NCBI GenBank assembly: GCA_022072165.1
Contig: JAJVIF010000001.1
Coordinates: forward strand, 1,426,001-1,490,000
Length of the DNA: 64,000 nt
Source: a bacterium
GTDB taxonomy: Bacteria > JAJVIF01
Direction: 5' to 3'
Shown: piece by piece, positions 25,329 through 33,925 of the stretch
Numbering within the stretch: the first letter of the stretch is position 1
How the letters are laid out: every line of letters begins with the position of its first letter
Position numbers and translations under genes: made by a program
The notes under the pieces: model-generated
Databases searched by the model: none
Told to the model about the DNA's origin: nothing
What the model saw: only the letters and a program-made list of their open reading frames with translations

Positions 25329-26201
25329 GCTGACTCACTGCTTCTGGTCCTCAACGCCCGGGCGGGACGCTCCGGGATGATCGATCCGGAGTCGCTCCTG
25401 CCGCGCCTGCGGGAGGCTGGCTGGGATCCCCATATCGCCAGGACCACTTCACCGGCGGAAGCCAAAGAGGTGGTCGCGACTCACGGTGCTGCCGGGGGCG
25501 GGGCGGTGGTGTCCCTGGGCGGCGATGGGACCATCCATTCGGTTCTGCAGGGGCTCGATTTCGCACAGCAGACCCTCGGCATCATTCCGGTGGGGTCGGG
25601 CAACGACATCTACCGCAACTTCCGGGCCCCTCACGATCTGGAGACGGCCCTCGCGCCAATCCTGCGGCGCACGATCACACAATGGGATGTCGGGACAGTC
25701 GGTGACCTCCGTTTTCTTAACTCCGCCGGTGTCGGGCTTGATTCCGAGACGCTGATGGTGCGGGAACGAAGTCGGGGGGCGATTCGACGGAACTATGCGC
25801 TGCTGTTTCTGAAAACGCTCTCCTCGCTGCAGCTGACCGACGTCGAAATGGAAATCGATGGCGAGGTGATGCAGGACCGGGGCTGGTGGTACATCGTCGC
25901 GAACGGTCCCTGGATCGGTGGCGGGATGTTCATCTGTCCGGGAGGGAGTGTGACAGACGGGCAGCTGGAGATTCTCTGTATGAGCGAAGTGCCGAAGTGG
26001 CGACTGATCCAGGCTCTCCCCCGGGTCTTCAAGGGCACGCACCTCACGCTCCCCGGAGTCAAAATGCTCCATGGACGCGAAGTCGTGCTGCGGACCCCGG
26101 CGCGTCCGCAGAGGATTGCGGTCGATGGCGAACTCGCGGACCCGACTCCTGTCACTATCCGGTTGTTGCCAGGAGTCCTGCGGGTCTTCAGTCCAAACTA
26201 A
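25326..26201 (+). CDS. Diacylglycerol kinase family lipid kinase (YegS/DagK-like)
   Basis: A 291-residue lipid kinase of the diacylglycerol kinase catalytic-domain family. LLLVLNARAGRSGM opens the fold. VVSLGGDGTIHSVLQGL carries the GGDGT nucleotide-binding motif, and LGIIPVGSGNDIYRNF is the next conserved block. GVGLDSETLM and ANGPWIGGGMFICPGGSVTDGQLEI belong to the second domain, and EVVLRTPARPQRIAVDGEL ends it. The protein probably phosphorylates a membrane lipid such as diacylglycerol at the inner face of the membrane; the substrate is not fixed by the sequence. A terminator follows. Confidence 0.9.
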   Translation: MADSLLLVLNARAGRSGMIDPESLLPRLREAGWDPHIARTTSPAEAKEVVATHGAAGGGAVVSLGGDGTIHSVLQGLDFAQQTLGIIPVGSGNDIYRNFRAPHDLETALAPILRRTITQWDVGTVGDLRFLNSAGVGLDSETLMVRERSRGAIRRNYALLFLKTLSSLQLTDVEMEIDGEVMQDRGWWYIVANGPWIGGGMFICPGGSVTDGQLEILCMSEVPKWRLIQALPRVFKGTHLTLPGVKMLHGREVVLRTPARPQRIAVDGELADPTPVTIRLLPGVLRVFSPN

Positions 26202-26229
26202 CAAGCGCTTCTTGATCGCGCAAAGCAAT

Positions 26230-26255
26230 AGGCCGTCCGGACTGCCGGACGGCCT
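26230..26255 (+). terminator. Strong terminator after the lipid kinase gene
   Basis: AGGCCGTCCGG and CCGGACGGCCT form an 11-bp stem around ACTG, then ACGTTTCTC. The rest of the 215-bp gap to 26417 shows nothing else convincing. Confidence 0.75.
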
Positions 26256-26416
26256 ACGTTTCTCATCCCATCCACCGTCGTGCGCAGAGCTGGCGCAAGA
26301 CCCCACTTGTGGCGCTGCGACCGCCGGGCCGAACCGGCCAGTACTGCTCCGGCCCTTCCCGGGTACGCGGCACCTTCCTGTCTCGTCAGTTCCGCCAGCC
26401 CCTGTCTCCCCGGAGA

Positions 26417-27910
26417 TCAGGCGGCTGGTGACGGCACCAGTGTTGGTCGCTGGCCTGTCCAGAGTGGGCGGGCCAGGACGAAATCGGTCAGGTCACTCCC
26501 TTCCACCACGGCTGCCAGGAGGCTCTCGAGCATCGCGCCGGAGAGGCCGACCCGACTGCGGGAGCGGGTCAGTGGCGGCTCGCCCAGCGCGAGTCCGGGA
26601 GCCAGCCAGCAGACCGGGTAGCGATCCGGAATCCGTCGCCAGAGCGGCATTGGCAGCGTCGGCGCAGGGCTGATCCAGCAGCAGAACTCACCTTCCACTT
26701 GGGGGACATCGAGGGGTGCCTGTTTGTTCCAGCCGCGCCACTGCTGTCCCCGTGAGAGGAGGCGGGCGACCAAGGGGAGGGGCTCTTCGGGTGGACTGGC
26801 AGCGACTTCGTGCCAGGTCGGTGCCAGGAGCCAGCAGCTCTGGGCGTGTCCGCTGGCCAGGAGGGTGGCGGCCTGACTGAACGCCGCCACCGGGTAACTC
26901 CAGGGGGTGGCGGGAATGTGTTGTCGTCGCCAGTTGGGCAGGTTGTCGACTATCACAAACCCCTGGCATGGCGGCAGCGACAGTCGATGCGCCATCTGCC
27001 GGAAGCTCTGATCGAGCCAGCGGCAAGCCGCCTCTGCGACTTTGTCCGGGCACGACGGCGTGAGGGAGTTCGTGGTCCGGATGCTCCAGGGATGGCGTGG
27101 TGACAGGAGGTCCGCGACCTGCAGCCAGGCAGCGAAGAGATGCACCGGCCAGACTTCGGGACCCCAGGTGGCCGGGTCGCCCAACCGACGCAACAACGGC
27201 TCTGGCGGAGCGCCGGACTTCAATGCGGTCGCCAGCGCACTCAGCATTCGGACTGGTGAATGGTCAGCATCTGGGGCGTCATCGAGGAACGCGTTGATCC
27301 CGCCTGCTGGCACTGATACAAGACCGGCATTGCGGGAGTCGGTCAGTCGCAACGCCCGGTGCGCGTGACGCAGCAGGTCCCGCTGACGACGGCTCAAGGC
27401 CGTGATGTCGCCTGGCCGGTAGGTTTGCCAGGCATCCCGGATGCCCTGGCGTAGAGTGGATGGCACTGGCTGCGGTCCCAGAGGTGCGAGGGCGGTGCAG
27501 GTCCAGCCCCCTTCGGCCGACTCCCACTCCTGAAGAAAGGCCACAAGATCGGCGGGATGCGGGAGGATGCTCGGCACCCAGCGGCGCAACAAAGTGGTGT
27601 AGCTGGGGCTCAGGGCGATGCAGCGCAGGAGGGTGCGGGCGGCATAGCCATCGCCGGCATACTGTCGCAGGAAGCTCGCGAGTCGCAGGGGAAACTCCAG
27701 TTGCGAGGGGTCATCGTTGACGGCCGAAGGAAGCACGTCATGGATCAGTTCGTGGAGGGTGATCTCCGCAAGATCATCGGCAGTGGTCCCGGAACGCCGG
27801 TCAAACTGATGGGCGGTCGATTGCCAGGCGATCGCTTCGCACAGGACCTGTGCATGTGAGGGATCGAGTCCCGTGACAGTCACGGGGGAACCCGGGTCGT
27901 GGGGATGCAT
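26417..27910 (-). CDS. Hypothetical protein with an HEXXH motif
   Basis: A soluble protein of about 497 residues, no signal peptide. Near the N-terminus, LAEITLHELIHDVLP gives HELIH at about residues 53-57, the zinc-binding HEXXH of many metallopeptidases. No third ligand in a known spacing can be recognised, so this may be chance. The rest is helix-rich and Trp/Pro/Leu-rich. The ATG at 27910 has a GGAGGA ribosome binding site; the frame is open into clpS upstream. It is 50 nt after clpS, so the two may be co-transcribed. I do not recognise the family. Confidence 0.6.
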   Translation of the reverse strand: MHPHDPGSPVTVTGLDPSHAQVLCEAIAWQSTAHQFDRRSGTTADDLAEITLHELIHDVLPSAVNDDPSQLEFPLRLASFLRQYAGDGYAARTLLRCIALSPSYTTLLRRWVPSILPHPADLVAFLQEWESAEGGWTCTALAPLGPQPVPSTLRQGIRDAWQTYRPGDITALSRRQRDLLRHAHRALRLTDSRNAGLVSVPAGGINAFLDDAPDADHSPVRMLSALATALKSGAPPEPLLRRLGDPATWGPEVWPVHLFAAWLQVADLLSPRHPWSIRTTNSLTPSCPDKVAEAACRWLDQSFRQMAHRLSLPPCQGFVIVDNLPNWRRQHIPATPWSYPVAAFSQAATLLASGHAQSCWLLAPTWHEVAASPPEEPLPLVARLLSRGQQWRGWNKQAPLDVPQVEGEFCCWISPAPTLPMPLWRRIPDRYPVCWLAPGLALGEPPLTRSRSRVGLSGAMLESLLAAVVEGSDLTDFVLARPLWTGQRPTLVPSPAA

Positions 27911-27960
27911 GACTCCTCCCGGCCTGAACGATCCGGAAGCGCAAGACTGACGGCAGTCGC

Positions 27961-28359
27961 TCAGGCGAGTTGCCAGCGCAGTGCGGCTCGTTCGAAGATC
28001 GCACCCACCCGGCAACAGTCCTGGTGAGTGCCGATGTACGCGACCGCTTCCCCCTCTTCGTGGACCCGGCGGGTGATGGCCTCGGCCTTCGCCCTCGGAC
28101 ACCGGGTCGCCAGTTCGACAATCCGAATCACGTCATCGAAAAAGTGGACGTCGTCGTCGAATAAGATGACTCGCATAACGACAGGTTCATCGAGTCGGGT
28201 GGCAATCTCCTCGATCTGACGAATCAATGGCGCCAGTTCGGGATCAGTAGCCGGAGCTCGTCGGGTGGGAACTGTCAGACTAGCCAGGCAAGGATCAGGA
28301 GTCACTGGTTGCTCCGCGGATGTAGCGTTTTCCCCTGGCATCGTGACGCCAGCGAGCAA
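27961..28359 (-). CDS. clpS: ClpS-like ATP-dependent Clp protease adaptor
   Basis: The 132-residue protein has an unstructured N-terminal half and a ClpS core: MRVILFDDDVHFFDDVIRIV, ATRCPRAKAEAITRRVHEEGEAVAYIGTHQDCCRVGAIFERAALRWQLA. ClpS delivers N-degron substrates to ClpAP. The N-terminal NDD-like acid motif is here FDDD, and the helix TRRVHEEGEAVAYIG carries the usual substrate-pocket residues. The extension of about 60 residues is longer than in E. coli ClpS. The start is TTG at 28359, with AGGAA 6 nt upstream; the ATG at 28341 is the alternative. No clpA is in the window. Confidence 0.82.
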   Translation of the reverse strand: MLAGVTMPGENATSAEQPVTPDPCLASLTVPTRRAPATDPELAPLIRQIEEIATRLDEPVVMRVILFDDDVHFFDDVIRIVELATRCPRAKAEAITRRVHEEGEAVAYIGTHQDCCRVGAIFERAALRWQLA

Positions 28360-28509
28360 AGCCGTTCCTAAAAGGCCAGAAATGTGGTGCCGAGATGCGG
28401 GTCGGGATCCCTGGAGCGAAGCGACAACCGCAGGATGATTGTCTCACATTCAGATGCACTGACTGTCATTAACTGGTCGCCGCGACCAGAATTTTTCCCT
28501 GCAAGGCGA

Positions 28510-28533
28510 ACGGGAGGGGCGAACCCCTCCCGT
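28510..28533 (-). terminator. Hairpin downstream of glnA
   Basis: ACGGGAGGGG and CCCCTCCCGT form a 10-bp stem around CGAA, 27 bp past the glnA stop. The tail on the minus strand is only weakly T-rich. Confidence 0.55.
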
Positions 28534-28559
28534 CGTGGATGGCCTTGCGCCAGCGGGGG

Positions 28560-29951
28560 CTAGTAGACCTTGAAGTAGCGCTGCTGCTCCCAGGCAGTCA
28601 CCTGGATGTTGTACTCCTCCCACTCCTGCAGCTTCGCCGCGATGAAGTGCTCGAAGATATGGTCCCCGAGGATCTCCCGCATGAGAGGCGACTTCTGCAG
28701 CTCGAGAACCGCTTCCTGCAGGTTGCCCGGCAGGGACCCGATCTTCAGCCGCTTTTTTTTCTGCTCGCTCATTTCGTAGACGTTCTCGTTGACCGGCTTC
28801 GGCGGTTCGAGTTGCCGTTCGATGCCATCGAGCCCGGAACGGGACATGACCGCCAGGGCGAGATAGGGATTGCAGGAGGGGTCCGGACTCCGCAGCTCGA
28901 TGCGGGTGGAGTTCCCCCGGGCGGCGGGAATCCGGATCAGGGGGGAGCGATTCGCCTGGGACCACGCGATGTTCACCGGCGCCTCATACCCGGGCACCAG
29001 TCGCTTGTAGCTGTTGATCAGCGGATTGGTGATGGCGCAGAAGGAGCGGATGTGCTCCAGGAGGCCGGCGATGTAGTACTCCGCCTGCCGGGAGAGCCCC
29101 GTCTCGGAGAGCTTGTCGAAAAAGACGTTGGTCTCTTTTTTGAAGAGGCTCTGATTGGTGTGCATCCCGGAACCGTTGACACCAAAGATCGGTTTCGGCA
29201 TGAAGGTGGCGTGGAGTCCCATCTGCTGGGCGATGGTTTTCACGATGAAGCGGAAGGTCACGATGTTGTCGGCGGCTTTGAGGGCATCGGTGTACTTGAA
29301 GTCGATTTCATGCTGCGCCGGCGCGACCTCGTGGTGCGCGGCTTCGACTTCATAGCCCATCCCCTGGAGTGCGAGGACCATCGCCTTACGCGCCGTTTCC
29401 CCCTTGTCGACCGGGTGGAGGTCGAAGTACCCGGCGGCATCGGTGGTGGTCTCGGTGATGTGGCCCTTCTCATCCCGCTCAAAGAGGAAGAACTCCAGCT
29501 CCGGTCCCACCATCATGGCGTAGCCCTGGGCGGCGAGGATCGCGAGGTTCCGCTTCAGGGTGAGGCGGGGGCAGCCGGCGAACGGCGTGCCATCAGGGTT
29601 GTGGACATCACACAGGAAGCGGGCCGTGGCTCCTTGCGGATCGTTGCGGGTCCAGGGGAAGACCTGGAAGGTGTCGAGGTCGGGATGGAGTCGCATGTCC
29701 GACTCCTGGATGCGGCTGAAGCCCTCAATGGAACTCCCATCGAACATGATGCCGTTGTCGAGGGCCTTGTCGAGCTGCTCGATGGGGATCTCGACATTCT
29801 TCAGTCCGCCCAACAGGTCGGTGAACTGGAGGCGCAGGAACCGGACATTGGCGTCGGTAATGGCCTTGCGGATGGCGGCTTCCTTGGCCGATGTGGCGTA
29901 CTGGCCGTTGCCGGCAGCGCTTTTAGCGCGGGAGCGGGTGGCGGTTGCCAT
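28560..29951 (-). CDS. glnA: Type I glutamine synthetase
   Basis: GlnA makes glutamine from glutamate and ammonia. The protein is 463 residues, the GSI size. It has FTDLLGGLKNVEIP, MFDGSSIEGFSRIQESDM, GPELEFFLFE, AHHEVAPAQHEIDF, GSGMHTNQSLF, RLVPGYEAPVNIAWS and NRSPLIRIPAARG, covering the metal, glutamate and ATP sites. The adenylylation-site segment of the beta subtype (NLYDLP) is not visible near the C-terminus, where it reads KIGSLPGNLQEAV, so this is probably the alpha, feedback-inhibited type. It stands alone, with a hairpin downstream and a 370-bp divergent region upstream. Confidence 0.96.
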   Translation of the reverse strand: MATATRSRAKSAAGNGQYATSAKEAAIRKAITDANVRFLRLQFTDLLGGLKNVEIPIEQLDKALDNGIMFDGSSIEGFSRIQESDMRLHPDLDTFQVFPWTRNDPQGATARFLCDVHNPDGTPFAGCPRLTLKRNLAILAAQGYAMMVGPELEFFLFERDEKGHITETTTDAAGYFDLHPVDKGETARKAMVLALQGMGYEVEAAHHEVAPAQHEIDFKYTDALKAADNIVTFRFIVKTIAQQMGLHATFMPKPIFGVNGSGMHTNQSLFKKETNVFFDKLSETGLSRQAEYYIAGLLEHIRSFCAITNPLINSYKRLVPGYEAPVNIAWSQANRSPLIRIPAARGNSTRIELRSPDPSCNPYLALAVMSRSGLDGIERQLEPPKPVNENVYEMSEQKKKRLKIGSLPGNLQEAVLELQKSPLMREILGDHIFEHFIAAKLQEWEEYNIQVTAWEQQRYFKVY

Positions 29952-30322
29952 GTGACGGACCTCGTGATAGCGAGATATTTTTGTATCGGCGCCAGAGGGT
30001 CAGAACGCTGCTCCAGCGACGCCAGGCGGAGTATTGCACTCAAATTGGCTCCGCACAACCCCAAAATTGCGACTTCTCGGTCGAAAATACCCTGATTCTG
30101 CTGCGGGACTGATTGCGGCCAGTAAGGGCGAAAATCCGATGCTGGCCTGAAAGGTTGGGGTGGTGGGTGCTGAGGCTCCCCTTCCCTACCCGAGTCATCG
30201 TGAGCGGGAGCTGCGGCAACAGCCAGCAGGCGACGATGCCGCAGGCTGGTCGAAGGCAGACTCTTCGCTATACTCGCCTCCAACCGGGACAGTCCCGATC
30301 TGCAGGAGGTGCTTGCCAGCAC
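29952..30322. promoter_or_regulatory. Divergent intergenic region between glnA and enoyl-CoA hydratase
   Basis: This 371-bp region holds the promoters of both genes. TATACT (30269-30274) serves the rightward gene. On the minus strand, AATACT or similar AT-rich hexamers precede glnA but I cannot choose among them. No sigma-54 type -24/-12 pair or other operator could be recognised. Confidence 0.45.
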
Positions 30323-31252
30323 ATGAGTGCGGAGTTGCAGCCCCCCACATCCGCTTCGTCGCCCACCCCCATCCGGGTCCCGGGCTCCGCCACCTTGCGG
30401 CCGGATCCGTATGCCCGGGTCGCGGCGGCCTTTACCAGCCCCGAGGACCCTCCCCGGATCCTGGACTGGCCCCATCTGGAGCTCCGCCTGGAGTACCCCT
30501 TTGCGGTGCTTCAGCTGAGACGTCCGGATGACAAGTGGAACACGATGAACACCAGCACGATGTCGATGCTGGATGAAGCCCTGGAGTGGGTCTACCAGGA
30601 CCCCAACATCAAGACCCTCATCGTGACAGGGCAGGACCCGGTTTTTACGACCGGCGCGGATGTGCGTGGGGAGTTGCACCAGCTGGACCAGTGGGAAGTC
30701 CGGGATTTTGTCCGTCGGGGCAAGCAGGTGTTCGCCAAGTTCGAGGAAATGGATTGTCCCACCATCGCCGCCATCAACGGCCTGGCGCTGGGGGGCGGCA
30801 TGGAGCTCATTCTCTGCTGCGATTTTCGGATCGCGGTCCCGAAGGCACGGATGGGGCTCACGGAAGCCAACCTGGCGATCGTCCCGGGCTGGGGCGGGTC
30901 CCAGCGGCTGGTTCGCACAGTGGGCAAGACCGAAGCACTCCGGATGATCTATTCGGGAGAACAGGTCCGGGCGGATCGGGCGCTGGAAACCGGACTCATC
31001 AGCGCCATCGTGCCGGCGGAGTCGCTGCTGGATGATTGTCGGGCCTTCGCGAAAGACTTTGTCAACAAGTCGCGACTCACCCTGGGCCTCGGGAAGCGGG
31101 AAGTCTACCTGGGCCTGGAGACATCGCTTCACTATGGCAACGCGGCGGAGAGCGAGATGATCGCCCTCTCCTGGACCAGTCAGGATCGGCAGGCCGCGCT
31201 CAAAGCCTTTGTTGCCGGTGAAAAGGGACCATCCACGTGGAAAAACAAGTAG
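30323..31252 (+). CDS. Enoyl-CoA hydratase/isomerase family protein
   Basis: A 309-residue crotonase-fold protein. INGLALGGGMELILCCDFRIA forms the oxyanion hole (GGG) with the first catalytic glutamate. GLTEANLAIVPGWGGSQRLVR carries the second glutamate and the CoA-binding segment. Both catalytic glutamates of true hydratases are present, so hydratase activity is plausible. There is an N-terminal extension of about 45 residues, Pro/Ala-rich, absent from usual family members. The ATG at 30323 follows AGGAGGT at 30304-30310 with a rather long spacing. The next gene's GTG overlaps its 3' end by 16 nt, so the two are coupled despite unrelated functions. Confidence 0.87.
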   Translation: MSAELQPPTSASSPTPIRVPGSATLRPDPYARVAAAFTSPEDPPRILDWPHLELRLEYPFAVLQLRRPDDKWNTMNTSTMSMLDEALEWVYQDPNIKTLIVTGQDPVFTTGADVRGELHQLDQWEVRDFVRRGKQVFAKFEEMDCPTIAAINGLALGGGMELILCCDFRIAVPKARMGLTEANLAIVPGWGGSQRLVRTVGKTEALRMIYSGEQVRADRALETGLISAIVPAESLLDDCRAFAKDFVNKSRLTLGLGKREVYLGLETSLHYGNAAESEMIALSWTSQDRQAALKAFVAGEKGPSTWKNK

Positions 31253-32388
31253 GTTTCGGCCTGCTGGCGTTGCTGGCAGCCGCCTTCCCCTGCAGCGTGA
31301 GCGCGGCGGGTCAGGCTCCGCTGGACACGCTCCCCTGGGAGAGCGGCGCATTGATCGCCCCGGAAGAGGAGCCGTTCTTCGGCAGACTGCAGCAGTTCAC
31401 GTTCGAGGGGGAAAACGCGGAGGCGTACTGGCACACCAGCGGTACCCGGCTCATCTTCCAGCGGACTCCCCAGACGCCGGATGCCGCAGAACCCTTCGAG
31501 TGCGATCAGATATTCAGCCTCGACCTCCTGACCGGGGAGCGCACCCTCATCTCCCCCGGCCAGGGACGCACGACCTGTTCCTTCTTCATCCCGGGGCAGG
31601 ACCGGGTGCTGTTCGCATCCACACACGCTCACAACGCCGCCTGCCCCGCGAAGCCTGATTACTCCATGGGGTATGTCTGGCCTATCTATCCGGACTACGA
31701 CATCTACACCGCCAGGCCCGATGGCAGCGATCTGCAGCCGCTGGTGGCCTCCGACAACTATGATGCGGAGGCGGTCACTGACCAGACTGGCACATGGATG
31801 GTCTATACGGCGCTGCGGGAGGGTGACCTCAATCTGTTTGTTCGCAACCTTCGTGATGGCAATGAACAGCAGGTGACCCACCGGGTGGGCTATGACGGTG
31901 GCGCGGTCTTTTCCCCCGATGGCACCCGCATCGCCTGGCGCGCCTCTTATCCCGACACGCCGGAGGCCGTAGCGGACTACCAGCGTCTGCTGGGAGAACA
32001 TCTGATTCGTCCGAATGCCCTGGACCTCTATGTCGCCAATCGCGATGGGTCCGATGTCCGCCGCATTACCAACAACGGGGCGGCCAATTTCGGACCGATC
32101 TTTTCCCCCGACGGCAACTACCTCTTTTTTTCCAGTAATCTCGACAGCCCCCGGTCCCGGGAGTTTGAGCTTTATCTGGTGGAGATCGCCACTGGCGAGA
32201 TCACCCAGGTGACCCACAGTCCGGAGTTCGATGGCTTCCCCATGTTCAGCTATTGCGGGCGGTATCTGGCATTTTGCTCCAATCGGGGCGGGAGCCACGA
32301 GGGCAACACGAACGTCTTTGTGGCCGAGTGGATCGGGCCGGGGAATGGCCGGGGCGAGCCACCCGACAACATCATCGCGACCCCCTGA
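31237..32388 (+). CDS. Exported TolB-like beta-propeller protein
   Basis: This 383-residue protein starts with a signal peptide (FGLLALLAAAFPCSVSAAG) and then runs through PD40-like propeller blades. Blade marks include YDGGAVFSPDGTRIAWRA, VANRDGSDVRRITNNG, FGPIFSPDGNYLFFSSN and FPMFSYCGRYLAFCSNRGG, the last two keeping the typical SPDG and S(N/D)RGG ends. TolB-like propellers act in the periplasm as binding or scaffolding proteins. It begins with GTG inside the end of the enoyl-CoA hydratase gene and has no other start; no partner Pal or TolA gene is in the window. Could also be an oligopeptidase-like propeller without the catalytic domain. Confidence 0.8.
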   Translation: MEKQVGFGLLALLAAAFPCSVSAAGQAPLDTLPWESGALIAPEEEPFFGRLQQFTFEGENAEAYWHTSGTRLIFQRTPQTPDAAEPFECDQIFSLDLLTGERTLISPGQGRTTCSFFIPGQDRVLFASTHAHNAACPAKPDYSMGYVWPIYPDYDIYTARPDGSDLQPLVASDNYDAEAVTDQTGTWMVYTALREGDLNLFVRNLRDGNEQQVTHRVGYDGGAVFSPDGTRIAWRASYPDTPEAVADYQRLLGEHLIRPNALDLYVANRDGSDVRRITNNGAANFGPIFSPDGNYLFFSSNLDSPRSREFELYLVEIATGEITQVTHSPEFDGFPMFSYCGRYLAFCSNRGGSHEGNTNVFVAEWIGPGNGRGEPPDNIIATP

Positions 32389-32422
32389 AACATCACATTT
32401 ATGGGTCGTCAGGAGTGGCACA

Positions 32423-33664
32423 ATGACGGGCATGACCGACGCCTACAGCCGCTTCACGCAAACCATCGCCAATCGGACCGGCATGGACCCCAACGCCGTC
32501 TCCTCCAGCCTGCGCCGCCAGTCGCCGGATACCGCTGCCAGCACCACGATCGACCGTCCGGTGTTCATGGGCTTCGATAAACGTCTGGAACCGATTGCCG
32601 CGAAGGTGGCAGCGGGGGAGCGCCTGTCGCTGGAGGATGGCCTGTTGTTGTATGAGACCCCCGACCTGCTGACAGTCGGAGCGCTGGCGAATCAGGTCCG
32701 GGAGCATCGCTGGGGCGACAAGACTTTCTACAACCTCAACATGCACATCAACCCCACGAATGTCTGCTGGGTGGACTGCGGGCTCTGTGCATTCGGCAAG
32801 TTCAAAGGGACCCCGGGCACCTACGCCATGACCCCGGAGCAGGTCCTGGAAATGGTGAATCCGGAGGTCGATGAGGTCCACATGGTAGCGGGCCTCCATC
32901 CCAATCTGCCGTATGAGTGGTACCTGGATGTCATGCGGGTCATCAAAGAGGCGTATCCGCACATCCATGTCAAAGGCTGGACTGCGGTGGAGATCGACTT
33001 CATGCAGCGGCTGAGTAAAAAGCCGCTACCGGAGATTTTTGAGGAGATGAGGGAGGCGGGACTCGGATCGATGCCCGGCGGCGGTGCGGAGATTTTCCAT
33101 CCCGAGGTCCGGGCGATCATCTGCAAGCACAAGATCAGTGGCGACCGCTGGCTGAAGATCCACCGGGTCGCGCATGAATGCGGCTTCCGCAGCAACGCCA
33201 CCATGCTCTACGGGCATGTGGAGCGGCCGGAGCATAAGGTGGACCACCTGATGCGTCTGCGGGACCTGCAGGATCAGACCGGCGGCTTCCAGTGCCTGAT
33301 TCCGCTCCACTTTCATCCGGAGAACACAGCGCTCCAGCAGGTCACAGAAGCCTCCGGGATGGATGACCTCCGGGAAATTGCGGTCAGTCGCCTGCTGCTC
33401 GACAACTTCGACCACATCAAGGCGTACTGGATCATGCTGACACCGAAGCTGGCCCAGGTCGCGCTCTGGTGGGGGGCGGATGATATGGATGGCACGGTGG
33501 TGCAGGAGAAAATCGTCCACGATGCCAACTGCGCCTCCCCACGCGGGCTCCTGCAAAGCGACATCACCACGGCCATTCGGGAAGCAGGGCGGGTACCGGT
33601 GTTGCGGGACACCCTGTATCGCGAGCTGCCGGACCGGACTGCCAGCCTCGCGGCAGCCGAGTAA
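32423..33664 (+). CDS. mqnE: Aminodeoxyfutalosine synthase (radical SAM)
   Basis: MqnE joins 3-enolpyruvylbenzoate to SAM-derived adenosine in futalosine-dependent menaquinone synthesis. The 413-residue protein has MHINPTNVCWVDCGLCAF, with the CX3CX2C radical SAM cluster, and the MqnE-specific GLHPNLPYEWYLDVMRVIKEAYPHIHVKGWTAVEI, MPGGGAEIFHPEVR, TMLYGHVERPEHKVDHL and FHPENTALQ. MqnC lacks the GWTAVEI-type block, so MqnE is preferred. The ATG at 32423 has AGGAG 7 nt upstream; an ATG 9 nt downstream is the alternative. mqnA at 8699 makes the substrate. Confidence 0.93.
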   Translation: MTGMTDAYSRFTQTIANRTGMDPNAVSSSLRRQSPDTAASTTIDRPVFMGFDKRLEPIAAKVAAGERLSLEDGLLLYETPDLLTVGALANQVREHRWGDKTFYNLNMHINPTNVCWVDCGLCAFGKFKGTPGTYAMTPEQVLEMVNPEVDEVHMVAGLHPNLPYEWYLDVMRVIKEAYPHIHVKGWTAVEIDFMQRLSKKPLPEIFEEMREAGLGSMPGGGAEIFHPEVRAIICKHKISGDRWLKIHRVAHECGFRSNATMLYGHVERPEHKVDHLMRLRDLQDQTGGFQCLIPLHFHPENTALQQVTEASGMDDLREIAVSRLLLDNFDHIKAYWIMLTPKLAQVALWWGADDMDGTVVQEKIVHDANCASPRGLLQSDITTAIREAGRVPVLRDTLYRELPDRTASLAAAE

Positions 33665-33679
33665 CCGAAAGGGTCTTTC

Positions 33680-33925
33680 ATGTCAGTTCACTCTTACGAT
33701 GGCGAAGGGTTCCGGGTGACGTGGGACAAAGAGGCCTGCATCCACGCGGCAGTCTGTGTGAAGGGATTGCCGCAGGTGTTTGATGTCCAGCGCAAGCCCT
33801 GGGTCGATACCGGAGGTGCCGACGCTGCTGCTATCGAAGCGCAGGTCCGGCAGTGCCCTTCAGGAGCCCTGGGGTTTCACCCACTGGATGCCGCGCCTTC
33901 AGCGCCTGACAGCGCGGCTGAGTAG
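33680..33925 (+). CDS. Divergent 4Fe-4S mono-cluster ferredoxin (YjdI-like)
   Basis: An 81-residue protein of the divergent Fer4_19 type. EACIHAAVCVKGLPQVFD and CPSGALGFHP give the CxHxxxC pattern and a terminal CPSGAL, with three visible cysteines and a nearby histidine, as in the family. It could serve as an electron carrier for the radical SAM MqnE next to it (16 nt apart, GAAAGGG ribosome binding site), but that link is inference. Its 3' end overlaps the 3' end of the convergent P-type ATPase gene by 27 nt. Confidence 0.82.
   Translation: MSVHSYDGEGFRVTWDKEACIHAAVCVKGLPQVFDVQRKPWVDTGGADAAAIEAQVRQCPSGALGFHPLDAAPSAPDSAAE

Noticed and set aside
26469-27910. HELIH as proof of a metalloprotease
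   Set aside because: The motif is present, but no third zinc ligand or family pattern is seen, so I kept the protein as hypothetical.
28539-30095. Plus-strand 518-residue ORF opposite glnA
   Set aside because: Antisense of glutamine synthetase, whose motifs are complete on the minus strand.
29952-30322. Sigma-54 promoter upstream of glnA
   Set aside because: No GG-N10-GC type -24/-12 pair at a useful position was found.
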